DNA from: Cryptomeria japonica
Taxonomy: Eukaryota; Streptophyta; Pinopsida; Cupressales; Cupressaceae
Length of the DNA: 64,000 nucleotides
Direction of reading: 5' to 3'
Assembly (NCBI RefSeq): GCF_030272615.1
Contig: NC_081413.1
Coordinates: forward strand, 445,822,538 to 445,886,537
Positions 1 to 10,691 of this stretch are shown here, in pieces. Position 1 is the stretch's first letter. The number at the start of each line of letters is the position of its first letter. The notes under the pieces were generated by a model that worked only from the letters and a program-made list of their open reading frames with translations, searched no databases and was not told where the DNA came from. The translations under genes and the position numbers were made by a program.

Positions 1-204
1 TGAGTGCAATTAGTTGCTGCTGCAATATACTCAGCTTTTGCAGTAGATAAAGAAGTGCATGACTATTTTTTGTTGATCCATGAAACCCGTCTCTTTCCAA
101 TAAAGAAAGATCCACTAGAAGTGCTCTTCCTACCATCGATATCACCTGCCCAATCTAAGTCAGTATATGCACATAAAGTGAAATCATCATTTCTGGAATA
201 CCAT
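1..204 (-). pseudogene. Copia-2 RNase H fragment (3' part, left of Gypsy-1 insertion)
   Basis: Read on the minus strand this is the Ty1/copia RNase H that degrades the RNA strand during reverse transcription. Visible are a tryptophan-rich W-I-N-K-K stretch, the S-L-S-T segment, and A-E-Y-I-A-A-A-T-N-C-T carrying the conserved catalytic glutamate. The fragment ends exactly at base 204, where the Gypsy-1 LTR begins. The missing neighbouring coding sequence resumes at 23527, across the Gypsy-1 insertion. A stop codon interrupts the frame after the lysines. The element continues to the left of the window, so its own 3' LTR is not seen. Confidence 0.85.
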
Positions 205-230
205 TGTAGACACCTAAAATTGTACTGTCT

Positions 231-464
231 AATTAAATAAATTTATTTATTTATTTAATTATTTTATCCCAAGTCTTCTATTAATTAAATAAATCTTTAT
301 TTATTTAATTAATTCATTTATCCTCTTCTAGCCTTTTTCCTCATTTAAATAAATACATTTATTTATTTAAATTACCCTTTTCCTAAATTAAATAAATACT
401 TTTATTTATTTAATTGATCCCACTTCCTATATTAATTAAATAAATCTTTATTTATTTAATTAAT
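231..464. repeat. Array of five AT-rich hairpins in the Gypsy-1 LTR
   Basis: Five short palindromes built from the words TTAAATAAAT and ATTTATTTAA lie at 231-260, 280-313, 343-372, 386-415 and 431-464. They are separated by pyrimidine-rich spacers such as TCATTTATCCTCTTCTAGCC. Each could form a hairpin with a loop of two to six bases. They sit 150-380 bases upstream of the TATA box, in U3. The same array is recognisable, with more mismatches, in the LTRs starting at 22753 and 39779. Confidence 0.85.
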
Positions 465-614
465 TCATTAGCCTTTTCTACCCATGACACATGTCATTCA
501 TCTCTTAATTCCTATACTACCTACCCTCTCATTATTTTCTTATTTCCTCTACCTAGCCGACCATTTATCTCTTACACCTCTCAATCTTATCCCTTCATTT
601 CTTACTGTGTTCTC

Positions 615-623
615 TATATAAGG
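615..623 (+). promoter_or_regulatory. TATA box of the Gypsy-1 5' LTR
   Basis: The TATATAAGG motif lies 349 bases before the LTR end. It is conserved in the other two LTRs of the family, near 23174 and 40204, which is what one expects for the core promoter of a genomic RNA. Confidence 0.7.
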
Positions 624-966
624 AGATGCTTCCTTCATTATCAACCCTAACTCCTGGACTAGCATTCGAGCTTTCATATGCGATCAAGCCTACTTGCAAC
701 CATATTTCCGTTCTTTGTTGAGCTCTTGTGCACACATAAAATTTGAGAGAAAATATATCAAGCAAGATCAATGGGGATAGGAAGAATGGAGATCCAAACC
801 CTATTGGACATGTGATGGTATAATCTTTGTGATTTTGTTGATTTACATTGTCTTAGGTAATCTTCATATGTTATGGTGGATCTTTGTTGTTGTTAAGCTA
901 GGGTTTTGTGGTTGAATCTATTTTAGTCTTTCAATATTGTTGTTTCTATTTTTACCATAAACATTT

Positions 967-984
967 TGGCACACCCAGTGGGAC
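967..984 (+). other. Gypsy-1 primer binding site
   Basis: TGGCACACCCAGTGGGAC begins three bases after the LTR end, the usual position for tRNA priming of minus-strand DNA. Gypsy-2 has a near-identical site (reverse complement at 52417-52434), so the two gypsy families probably use the same primer tRNA. I could not assign the tRNA with certainty. Confidence 0.75.
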
Positions 985-3197
985 TCTTGTCCTTTTGCAT
1001 TTAACATCTTTTGTCACAGATTTTGTGTTTTTGAAGTTGTAGATCTGACATTTTCTGACAACATTTTGACATATTTGCATTTGTGCATATCGAAATCACA
1101 TTTTTTATTTTTTGCTGCGTCTGTGACCTCTGTAATTGCATTTGCGTTTGACATTATTTTACTTTTTTTGTAGATTGCAAGGTCGCATCTGTGTTCCCAA
1201 ATTGTGTCTGTGCATATTTCAATTGTGTCTATGTTTTGAAATGACGTCTATGTTGCCTAGGCACATCTGTGAGGGTTTTAGGCACGTTTATGATCTTTAA
1301 CCGCATCTACGTTAGGTTTAATCACGTCTGTGTTTCTAATTTCACATTTTTTAGTTTTGTTCTAGTTTTAAGGCTTTATTTCATCATTTGGATTTCAGAT
1401 CCGGTTTATTCGGGCTAACATCTTGTGATCTAGCTAACAAATTGGTGCAACTTGTCCTTGAAGCAACACGTCTTGTTGAAGGTCTTTTTCACAAAGACTT
1501 TTGGATCTAAAATTTACCTAACTTGTGTGCTTGCAAGAGGGGTATTATTGCAAAACTACTAACAAATCTTTGTTGTAGAATTTTGGCAAGGGTTTTTTAT
1601 CTTTATTGTGTTCCTTGTTTTCATAGATTACCAAACACTTCAATTGGTGCACTAAAATTGAACTGGTGTCTTTTGTGTCTTGAGAAATAGGCTCTTTTTG
1701 TTTAATCTCTAGAGGGCCTGTCTCCCCGTGTGGTCATTAGGACTACTAGTGAGGAGAGAATGACCCAAGTGGTAGTGAGGAAAACCCACCTCTTCCAAAC
1801 CACTATAAATAATTGTATCTATGGTGAAAGCCATGGGTAACATGTGCTGATTAGTTCATACCGACACTATGTCTACCCATAAACCCGTTTGATCAAATTT
1901 ATTTGATCAGTTGTAGGGTGTAACCCCTATCAGCTGGGAGCCTTCTGTATTTACAAAGATGAAAGTGCCGCATGTATGGCCACATGAGTGGATGCCCTTA
2001 CTAGCAGCTTTTATTTTAGAAATCCAAAATCCTTCTAGTTGTTGGGGTAGGAGGTTGGACCTCTGGAGCGGCCCACACACATATGGTTCTTAGTAGAGAT
2101 ACAAAGTTCACCACGAGGAGTTTTCATGGGGACTAATGCTTGGCTGCCCTAGAGAAGTGAGTGCCGAGGGTGAAGCCAATGGGGTCAAGCATCTAAGTAT
2201 CCTATTTGAATAGTGTAGCCTACCCCATGTGGGATCAACAACTATTCTCTTGGCCAACCATAAGAATTGTGCTTGTCTTCCTTTAAACATTCAAACATTC
2301 AAGATCAAACATCAAAAAATTGTGTCTTTTGTGTGGTCAAGTGTATGCAAAACATTTTTACATCAAACAACACACTTTTTTTTGAGTCATTTTGAGTCTA
2401 AAAAGCTACAAACATTGAGTCCTCATCGAGATTGTGTCCTCTTGTCACGAAAAATAGTCAAACATTCAGATTTGGGTCACAACAACAACTTTACACATTG
2501 GAAAAAATTACACTCAATTTCTGGAAACGCATCTGTGCAGTGTTCAAAAACATCTGTGTCATTTAACCGCATTTGTGTAGGATAGAAACACATCTATGTC
2601 ATCTTAAGAAAAAATGGATTCACAAAATTTCAGAAATGTGTCTATGCAGTGTTCAAAAATGTCTGTTGGGAAACTGCGTCTGTGAAGTATATAGACATGT
2701 CTGTGTTTAGTATTGGAAAAAACTTACAGTCCAGCAAATAAGATCAATCAGTTTCAGACTCATTGAGCTTCCTAGGTTATTTCTCTGGGTTTTCATCTAG
2801 CATTAAGCCTATTTTTGGGTCTCACAAAGTCCATCATTACTTTACACCTTGCATTACATTCACATTTGTCTAAACTTGAGTTAAAAGATCACTTGATTGT
2901 CCTAATCTTACTTTGTCAACACACTACATACAACAACATTTTTCTAAGTGGTCCCTCATCAAGGTCTATCACCTTTGGGTCTCATTTGGTCTTACTTAGA
3001 GTCAAGGTCAACTTACCTCATCAAGAGAAACTATCATCTCTTTGGAAGCCACACCTACTTTACTACATACATACTTGGTCTTACACTTTGGACATTGCAA
3101 GTACACCTCAGATTCATTTACATTCCACCCAACTCTTGGTATTCCATACTCTTTCCATTTTCATCTAGTCTCACACATCTTGGTCACAACCTAGTTC
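985..3197 (+). other. Gypsy-1 untranslated leader with repeated CRTCTGTG words
   Basis: About 2.2 kb between the PBS and the gag start contains no convincing coding sequence. Two clusters of a degenerate word, (A/G)C(A/G)TCTGTG, stand out. The first has nine copies between about 1115 and 1335, for example CGCATCTGTG near 1186 and CACGTCTGTG near 1323. The second has seven or more copies between 2525 and 2705 at about 20-base spacing. The intervening stretch 1340-2520 shows nothing else recognisable. Confidence 0.6.
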
Positions 3198-5313
3198 ATG
3201 GTTGAAACCCGTTCCTAAAAATATAGGAGAGAAGCTAAAGAGGCTCAAGAGTCCACAAACATGATTGGCTATGAGTATGACAATGATATCTTCAACTCTG
3301 ATCATACCACATTACCTGACATGGAAACCTATAGAAACACTCAAAATGTTGAGAACATGGATAACACAAACAAGAATGATACACACAACGACAATGTGGA
3401 CAAATTTTTCATACATTCAGCAGAAGTGGTAGAATCCATCATGGATCCCCATTTTAAAATATTGGTTGAGGAAATCATGAGAAGAGAGACAATATTTCTT
3501 ACAAGTGATGGCACAAAGTGGAGCTAAAATACCTCATGATTTTGACATGTCTCAAATATTGGAAAATCAACCTATGCATGAAACTCAACTCAATATGGAT
3601 CAAAGGAGACCTAATAGTGGAGGTACTAGAGGACCACGTTTCATTCCTGAGTCTCCATCATCTTTATTTCAAAAACTCAAGGTTCCAAATACACATGGTC
3701 AATATTATGATACTCATGAACAACTTCGTCTACGCAGACCATTATGGAAGTCTTATGCAGATAAATACACTCAATTACATACCAATGCTAAGGACCAAAC
3801 TCCAAAACAATTGGATATTCAGAGGCATGCTCAAAATTTGGACACAAGGAAACCCCGTGTCAAATTTGGGGGCAACACACTAGAACAAACTCATGACATA
3901 CCTGTAGAATATGATATACATGGACAAAGTAGATATTCCATTCCTCATTATGACTCTATACCAGGTGGTTCCTCTACACAACATCATTATAGACCTCCTC
4001 CATATGAACATGTTTATGATCAATAGCATCCATATATGCAATATCCTCCTCCTCCACTAGGTGGATCAAGCATGGGATATGGTCCAAGAAGTCAATCTCC
4101 ACCTATTAACAATTTGGAACAACAAATAAAGCACCTTCAAAAGAAAATGGAAGACATTAATACACCAAAGCTAGCTTAGACAATGAGAGACATATGTCGC
4201 TATCCATTTGACAAAAGCATTCCAATGCCTCCTTTTCCTACACATTTTGTGGCACCAAAGTTTGATAAGTAGAGAGCCAAGGGAGACCCTAAGGAACATA
4301 TAAGAAATTTTTTCATAGCTTACATTGAGGTAGTATCAGAAAAAAACATACTTGATGAGATTATTCCCACAAAGCTTAGGTGATCAAGCTATGGAATGGT
4401 TCTCCCAAATTCCACTTGGAATTAAGTCTAGGGGTGATCTAGCAGAAGATTTCATACAAAATTTCTCATACAACATAGAGAAACCAAGCAAAAGGATGGA
4501 GAGTCATTTTCATCATTCCTACAAAGATGGAGAAATTTAGTTAGCAGATGCTCTTTTGAAATTCCACATAAACAAATGGTAGAGATGTTCACACAGAATG
4601 TCCATAGAGAAATTGGTTATGATTTAAGGAAAGCTTGCTTGTCCACTTTCAAGGACATCATTGAAAAAGGCTTAGCAATAGAGAAGGTCCTAATTGAACA
4701 AGGAGTAATTAAGATATTCAAAGAAAACAAAGAGGACTTTAAAGGAAAAGACAAGCCAAGATTTTGGAACAAAAAAAAGAACATAGTAAATGATGGTGTT
4801 GTCGATGCTAACATGGTGAGACCCAAAATCATTCTTTCTAGATCAAGTTCTACAAATAACCAAGTGAATACTCAAACAACTTCAAAACCACGAAGGAAAT
4901 ACACCCATTGGGAGAACCACTTGAATCAACTTTCAAGAAGCTAGTGGAAAACATGATAATAAAAATTCTAGACAATCCTCCATATGAGCCAAAGGTCAAA
5001 CCAAATTGGTGGAATGATGATGAAAACTGTGAGTATCATAAGAGAAAGGGACATAAAATGGGAAATTGTCATTGGCTGAAGAAAATCATACAAGATCTTA
5101 TTGATAGAGGTGACATTGAGATCGAAGGACACTCATCTAATCAAGAATATGAGATGTTTAAGGAACCATTCCCTCAACATGACAAGGGAAAATCCAAAGC
5201 CACATATGAGAAGACTAACTATACCGGAGCATCCTATAACTATGATTCAACTGTTAACCACATTTTGATGGACAATTATGTCTCTACCATTATCATAAAG
5301 GACAAAATGCCAT
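3198..5313 (+). pseudogene. gag: Gypsy-1 gag (capsid/nucleocapsid), broken
   Basis: Structural polyprotein of the retrotransposon particle. The ATG at 3198 opens a frame with an early stop six codons later, and the frame then shifts several times. The capsid-type retrotransposon gag domain is seen at about 4225-4540, including R-L-F-P-Q-S-L-G-D-Q-A-M-E-W-F and D-L-A-E-D-F-I-Q-N-F. Near 5030-5110 a short Cys/His motif, C-E-Y-H...G-H...N-C-H-W-L-K, matches the zinc-binding stretch found just before protease in many plant gypsy elements. A proline/tyrosine-rich linker lies around 3940-4090. At least three frameshifts and several TAG stops make it inactive. Confidence 0.85.
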
Positions 5314-5379
5314 AAATTCTACCCAAATACCCAAAGTTGTCCTAAAAGGCATTGGACCTTCTTTTGAATCTACCTCTGA

Positions 5380-6190
5380 ATGTAATGTCACAACTCATCG
5401 AGGTAAGGTCACTTTGCAAGGTGATCCAACTAAAACCATCGCTTCCTCATCAGCCAAACCTGAGTACGATCTGGTAGAACAGTTAGGGAGGACACCCACG
5501 CTTATCTCCATCCTTGATATTTTATGCATATCCCCCCACATAAAGAAATTCTTGACAAAACTTTGAGAGACATTACTGTCTCCATTAATCTGAACGTGGA
5601 CTAGTTTCAAGCCATGGTGTGATACCTTTCCGTTCCACATTATCTTACATTCACTGAAGCTGATGACGCCTTCGTAAGCCAACCACATAATGCACCTTTA
5701 CATATTGAAGCCTTCCTACACAAACATCGAATAAAATGAGTCCTAATAGATGGAGGAGCTGGTCTCAATATATGTACTTTGAACACAATAATACAATTGG
5801 GATATTCAGATAAAGTTGTGAATGCTACAAACAAATTACCATCAAGGCATATGATGATGAAGAGAATTCATCCAAAGGCACAATCACCTTATCCCTCAGA
5901 GTAGGGATAGTTACAAAGGATGTTGTTTGTCAAGTCCTAGACCTCGATCTCACATGCAACATATTACTAGGACGTTCATGGATTCATGAGATGAGAGCAG
6001 TCCCATCTACATACCATCAATGCATTAAGTTTTCTCATAATGGAGTTGAAGTAACAGTTAATGGTGATCCTAATCCATTTATATACTGCAATAACTTGAA
6101 ACCAAATTCAAAGAAAATAATTCCAATTAATATAGAAGCTATCCCATCTTCTGCATATATTGACCCTGAATCATTAAAACCTTCAACATG
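5380..6190 (+). pseudogene. Gypsy-1 aspartic protease, broken
   Basis: Retroviral-type aspartic protease that would process the polyprotein. The active-site motif reads V-L-I-D-G-G-A-G-L-N-I-C at about 5740-5775, using the DGG/DGA variant common in plant gypsy elements instead of DTG or DSG. Downstream, at about 5950-6035, come L-L-G-R-S-W-I-H-E-M and A-V-P-S-T-Y-H-Q-C-I-K-F, a signature block of Tat-type elements. A stop precedes the active site and the frame changes between the active site and the C-terminal block. Confidence 0.85.
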
Positions 6191-6469
6191 AAAGCAAGGT
6201 GAGCTTAAAGGGAAATATCAAGAAAAAGGCATGGGTGAATACACTTTGAATCAAACCATGTGCTTGCGGAAAGTTATGAGCTCACCAAAATAATATGGAC
6301 GACCACATCCTTATAAATAGGTATCTATCATTACACTAAAATGGGATCCTACTATATTCCAAAAGTGGGGTGAAATGGAAGAAGAAGACTTGTACAAAAT
6401 GCTGTACAAAGACCCTGAAGATGGTACACAAGATCACATCGAGATACCATATGAAAAATATGGCAAATG

Positions 6470-6600
6470 ATTCAAGATCCTACAAAAGTTTGGGTATGAT
6501 GGTAAAAGTCCTCTTGGCTTAGGAAAATAAGGTATCACTCAACCTTTGCAACCAGAATTGACATTTAAAAATCAATGCTCAAAAGGGCTTGGTTTGATCT
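6470..6600 (+). pseudogene. G-patch-like motif between protease and RT of Gypsy-1
   Basis: The translation around 6487-6545 reads F-G-Y-D-G-K-S-P-L-G-L-G-K, then G-I-T-Q-P-L, followed by K-G-L-G-L near 6580. This glycine spacing resembles a G-patch, an RNA-binding motif attached to protease in some retroviruses and several plant retrotransposons. A TAG stop falls in the middle. The assignment rests on glycine pattern and position only. Confidence 0.5.
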
Positions 6601-7454
6601 CTTCTAGGGTAAACACTCACAAGTCAGAAGAAGCATTACAAATCATGATTTCTAATGATCAACAAGAGAGCCACTGTTCCACTAACTCTAATGGATGGGA
6701 ATGGGGTTTAGAAAAATCCTCCAGTGATTATGAACTGACTGAGCCATTTAGAGAACCAGGTGAACCCACAGAAGAAGAATTTCATAAAAAAGTCAAAGTT
6801 GGTCAAGAAACAACTCCTGAGGATCCCACACATTCTTTGTCTTTAGGTTCTAGGTCAAAATCACGAAGAATGAGGACACCTGTTCTGGAATGCGCTTTTA
6901 GTAATGACAATTTGGACTCATTCATGATCAAGATAGATGAGGAGAGTGCCAATGATGACCTCGACAATTTCCTTGACATACCTGAATATAACTGTATCTG
7001 CACCCTAAGACCCGCAGACATTGAAAGCATTGAAGGCCTTCCCCTTATTCACCACCAACTTATTGATTGGGACAATGAAGGACCTATACAATTCGACACA
7101 TTCCAAAATGATGAAACCTTTATCAACTATTTAGGCATACAAGATGATCTTCCACTTGGGGACCATAAGGCGGGATACATTATAGAACTCAATAGCGTGG
7201 CATATTTTGGTGAGGGTGTTGGGCCTTCCAGTCACAAAAATGTAAAAATAAAAATAAATCATGGGTTTTACGGTGAAAACCACATTGTGGCATTCTCTGA
7301 CCCCAAAAAAGTAAAAAGAAAGGACGTATCTGAGGGTAAAAACCTCTTTGAGGTACCCAAAGATGGAAGGCTCGACATTGTCCCGACATCATATGAAGAA
7401 AAATCATCTATGTTAGTACAGGAGACCATCAAAATAAACATTGGTACAGAATAG
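6546..7454 (+). pseudogene. Gypsy-1 protease-RT linker
   Basis: A 302-codon open stretch in the pol frame between protease and RT. It is acidic and of low complexity, rich in D, E, S and N, with no catalytic motif I recognise. It is probably the linker of the Gag-Pol polyprotein. Its N-terminal part overlaps the end of the G-patch-like motif. It is the longest undisrupted stretch of Gypsy-1, perhaps by chance. Confidence 0.6.
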
Positions 7455-7499
7455 ATTCCACATAACATATTACTGGCACAATCTCTGACAGAGAGAGAA

Positions 7500-8340
7500 A
7501 GACCGAAGTTCATAAGTTTATTCACAGAGCGACAAGTCAACTTTGCATGGTCCTATGTTGATATGCTTGGATTGGATCCGGATTTGGTAATGCGTCATTA
7601 AACAGTTAAACTGGGGGCAAATCTAGTGAAACAAAAATTAAGAAAGATGCATCCACAAGTGGCATTATTAGTCAAGGAAGAGCTTGAAAAATTGTTGGAT
7701 GTCACATTCATACGACCAATTGATTATCCTAAATGGATCTCCAATCTAGTACCAGTCAGTAAGCCAAACCACAACATCAAAATATGTATAGATTTTAGAG
7801 ACATCAACAAAGTTTGTCCCAAGGATGACTTCCATTGCCAAACATTGACCTGGTTGTAGATCTTACAACAAGTCATGCGATGTTATCTTTGATGAACGGA
7901 TTCTCTGGCTACAATCAAATAAAAATCGCATTCGAGGACCAGCACAAAACAACATTTACTTGTCCCTATGGAACTTTCTACTGGAATGTTATGCCCTTCG
8001 GGCTAAAGAATGCAGGTGCTACATACCAACGAACCATGACTACTATCTTTCATGATTTCATGCATGCAACTATAGAAGATTATGTTGATGACCTCTTTGG
8101 AAAATCAATAGACAAAGATACATATTTGGACATCCTTTCAGTCATTTTTGATCGGTTGGAAAAATACAAAGTAAGACTAAACCCCAAGAAATGTGTCTTT
8201 CAAGTAACCTCCGAGAAGCTCCTAGGATTCATTGTTTCAAAAAGAGGAATTGAAGTTGATCCGGAAAAAGTCAAAGAGATTCCAGAAATGCCACCACCAA
8301 GAAATATCAGTCAACTTCAATCTTTACAAGGAAGACTCTA
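7500..8340 (+). pseudogene. Gypsy-1 reverse transcriptase, one frameshift
   Basis: Copies genomic RNA to cDNA. It begins with F-A-W-S-Y-V-D-M-L-G-L-D-P-D (about 7538-7585). It continues through K-Q-K-L-R-K-M-H-P, F-I-R-P-I-D-Y-P-K-W-I-S-N, F-R-D-I-N-K-V-C-P-K-D-D-F, G-Y-N-Q-I, M-P-F-G-L-K-N-A-G-A-T-Y-Q-R and the catalytic Y-V-D-D near 8085. A single missing base near 7832, just after the P-K-D-D-F motif, moves the frame: the N-terminal third and the palm lie in different frames. A stop after V-M-R-H precedes the first long open piece. Otherwise the domain is complete. Confidence 0.92.
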
Positions 8341-8341
8341 G

Positions 8342-8880
8342 TCCATACGAAGATTCATAGCACAACTTGCAGATAAATGTCATCCTCTTCAGCACTTGCT
8401 ACACAAAAACATCAAATTCAAATGGGATGATAACTGTCAACAGGCTTTTCAAATACTCAAAGATTATCTTCTAAATCCACTAGTCTTGATGCCACCGGTC
8501 CCAGAACAACCCCTGTTACTCTACATATCAGCTACATCAACAACAATGGGGGCACTCTTAGCACAACAAGATGTTGAGGGCAAAGAAAAGGCAGTACATT
8601 ACATCAGTTGTACTTTGGTTGGTTATGAGCTAAACTATACACCAATTGAGCATGCATGTGTTGCTGTGTTTTTTTCTTCACAGAAAGTATGACATTACAT
8701 ACTAACTCATAAAACTAAGCCGGTCACAAGGATTGATCCATTGAAGTACCTTCTCAATAAGGCGATGCTTACTGCCAGACTAGCCAAATGGGTGATGCTC
8801 TTGAGTGAATTTGACATTGAATATGTGGACAAAAAAGAAATAAAGGGACAAGCTATCTCAGATTAGTTAGCAGATGCACC
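8342..8880 (+). pseudogene. Gypsy-1 RNase H (gypsy type)
   Basis: Follows RT directly. It shows F-K-W-D-D-N-C-Q-Q-A-F, L-L-L-Y-I-S-A-T-S-T-T-M-G-A-L-L-A-Q and the Y-T-P-I-E-H-A-C-V-A-V-F segment, with D-replaced sites typical of decayed copies. It continues past a stop at 8690-8692 through L-T-A-R-L-A-K-W-V-M-L-L-S-E-F-D-I-E-Y. It would remove the RNA template after minus-strand synthesis. Confidence 0.85.
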
Positions 8881-8944
8881 CATGATAGATGACACTCCTC
8901 TAACTTCAAAATTTCTAGATGAATCCATCTTGACAGTATCACAC

Positions 8945-9346
8945 ATGAAGCCTTGGCAACTATACTTTGACGGCTCATACACGTAGCATGGTGCAAGGGC
9001 TAGCATCCTCTTTATCACACCTCAAGGGGATTCCATTCTCAAATCATACCATTTGTCATTTCCTTCTACTAATAACATAGCAGAATACGAGGCATTAACA
9101 ATAGGATTATGGATTGCAGTTCAGTGGAAGATCCAGGAACTTCATGTTTTTGGGGACTCTCAACTTATAATTCATCAAGCAACTGATGACTACCAAACAA
9201 AAGATGAAAAATTAATGCCTTACAATAAAATGGTAGATGACTTCAAGCAATATTTCATGAAGATAACCTTTGAGCAGATACCCAGAGAGAAGAATCGAGT
9301 CGTAGATGCCATGGCTACTATTGCCTCGCTGAACGATCTATCGTAG
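8945..9346 (+). pseudogene. Gypsy-1 second, archaeal-type RNase H (aRNH)
   Basis: A second RNase H lies between the gypsy RNase H and integrase: W-Q-L-Y-F-D-G-S-Y (first Asp), N-N-I-A-E-Y-E-A-L (Glu), V-F-G-D-S-Q-L-I (second Asp) and N-R-V-V-D-A-M-A (last Asp). All four metal-binding residues are present. Dual RNase H in this order is a hallmark of Tat-lineage plant gypsy elements. The domain is open except for one TAG after the first Asp motif. Confidence 0.88.
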
Positions 9347-9399
9347 AATGAAACCCCCTATGACTTCTTGGTGGATAACCTTTTGGTTCCCTCATATGA

Positions 9400-10691
9400 G
9401 ATCACTCCTATTGAGATGATATGTATCATTGGTCTTGATTCCGAGTTATACGGTTCCATTTTCACATACCTCCGTAACAACACTCTTCCTCCTGACTTAT
9501 CTAACAACCAACACCGCACTTTCATTTGCCAATCTTTGCGATACGTCATTTTAGCTGATATCCTATACCGTTGAGGTCTAGATGGCACTCTTCTAAGATG
9601 TTTAGAAAGGGACAAACCTCAGATTGTGTTACGTGAAATTCTTGAAGGAATGTGGTCCACATTCTAGTGGTCCTACCTTAGCCAAGAAACTCATCTGGAC
9701 TAGATATTACTGGCCTAATATGGAAAAAGACTCATATTAGTTTGTCAAGAAATGTAAGCAATGCCAAATTCATGGAGACCTTATTCATCCACTAGGACAA
9801 GAGCTTCAACTGAATGTGACTCCTTGGCCCTTTTGTCAGTAGGGGCTCGATCTCATAGGCAAGATTCACCCTCCTTCTTCCAATAGCCATAAATTCATTA
9901 TCACTACCATAGAGTATTTCAAAAAATGAATTGAATTTGTGCCTCTTACACAAGTCACTAGAAAATAGATTGCTATATTCATTCTCAACTACATCATTTT
10001 CTGATACGGTATTCCTCTTTCCATCATCACTGATAATGGACGTCCCTTCAAAAACTAGGATGTTCATGAACTTTGTGATCACTTCCATATTACTCATCAT
10101 TTCTCCACTCCCTATTACCTGCAAGATAATGGTCAAGCGGAGGCATCTAATAAAACTATTCTTAAAATCCTCAAAAAGACAGTCGATGACACTGACTGAA
10201 ATTGGCATATTCAACTTAATCCCACACTTTGGGCTTATTGCAGAAGTGTTCGCACACCTATAAGAGCCACACCGTATTCAATTATCTATGGCACTGAAGA
10301 TATCTTTCCTATTGAGGTTGATTTACCATCTTTACGAGTCTCTTTGTAAAACATTATCAATGATGAAGATTATAGGGTCTCTCACTTACAAGAACTAGAA
10401 CTATTGGAGGAACGAAGACAAACTTCTTTTAGTCATCTCAAGGCTTATCAACAACGAATGAGTCACAATTACAATCAAAGGGTAAAGCCTCGCACATTTG
10501 AGGTAGGTGACTTAGTTCTCAAAGAAAATCCTAAAAATCAGCAAGATTGAGAGAAGAAGGGCAAGTTCAAACCAAATTGGCTTGGTCCTTACATCATTAT
10601 AGTAGCCTATGGATCTGGTCCATATCAGCTCTCAACCCTAGAGGGCGAACCTTTGGAGGATCCTATCAACAACATGCACCTTCATAGGTTT
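9400..10691 (+). pseudogene. Gypsy-1 integrase, split by Copia-1 nine bases before its stop
   Basis: Integrase inserts cDNA into the genome. Visible are a damaged HHCC finger around 9625-9775 (P-H-S-S-G-P-T-L-A-K-K, C-K-Q-C-Q-I-H-G-D; first His lost), the catalytic core (G-L-D-L-I-G-K-I, then T-D-N-G near 10030, and N-G-Q-A-E-A-S-N-K near 10135) and the C-terminal GPY/F module (L-G-P-Y-I-I-I-V-A-Y-G). The frame runs to N-M-H-L-H-R-F at 10691. The last codons, Y-T-stop, are at 18061-18069 on the far side of Copia-1. Stops and frameshifts occur throughout the core. Confidence 0.88.
10687..10691. repeat. Target duplication of Copia-1 (left)
   Basis: GGTTT here is repeated exactly at 18056-18060, immediately after the Copia-1 3' LTR. 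Deleting Copia-1 plus one copy restores the continuous Gypsy-1 integrase end. Confidence 0.95.

Larger units (their letters stand above)
205..963 (+). repeat. Gypsy-1 5' LTR
   Basis: Starts TGTAGACACC and ends CATAAACA, with TG...CA ends. It matches the 3' LTR at 22753-23521 and the copy-B LTR at 39779-40551 with about 5% differences by eye. The first 260 bases carry a striking array of AT hairpins (separate entry). A TATATAAGG box lies at 615-623, so transcription probably starts near 645, leaving roughly 320 bases of R-U5. Confidence 0.95.

Noticed and set aside
4-240. Plus-strand open frame of 78 codons
   Set aside because: It is the antisense reading of Copia-2 RNase H and runs into the Gypsy-1 LTR; similar antisense frames appear over every copia RNase H in the window (15433, 16042, 33051, 57612, 62881).
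2229-3205. Several overlapping open frames in the Gypsy-1 leader
   Set aside because: No domain, no conserved start, and composition dominated by Ser/Leu/His from the CTC/CAC-rich strand; treated as untranslated leader.
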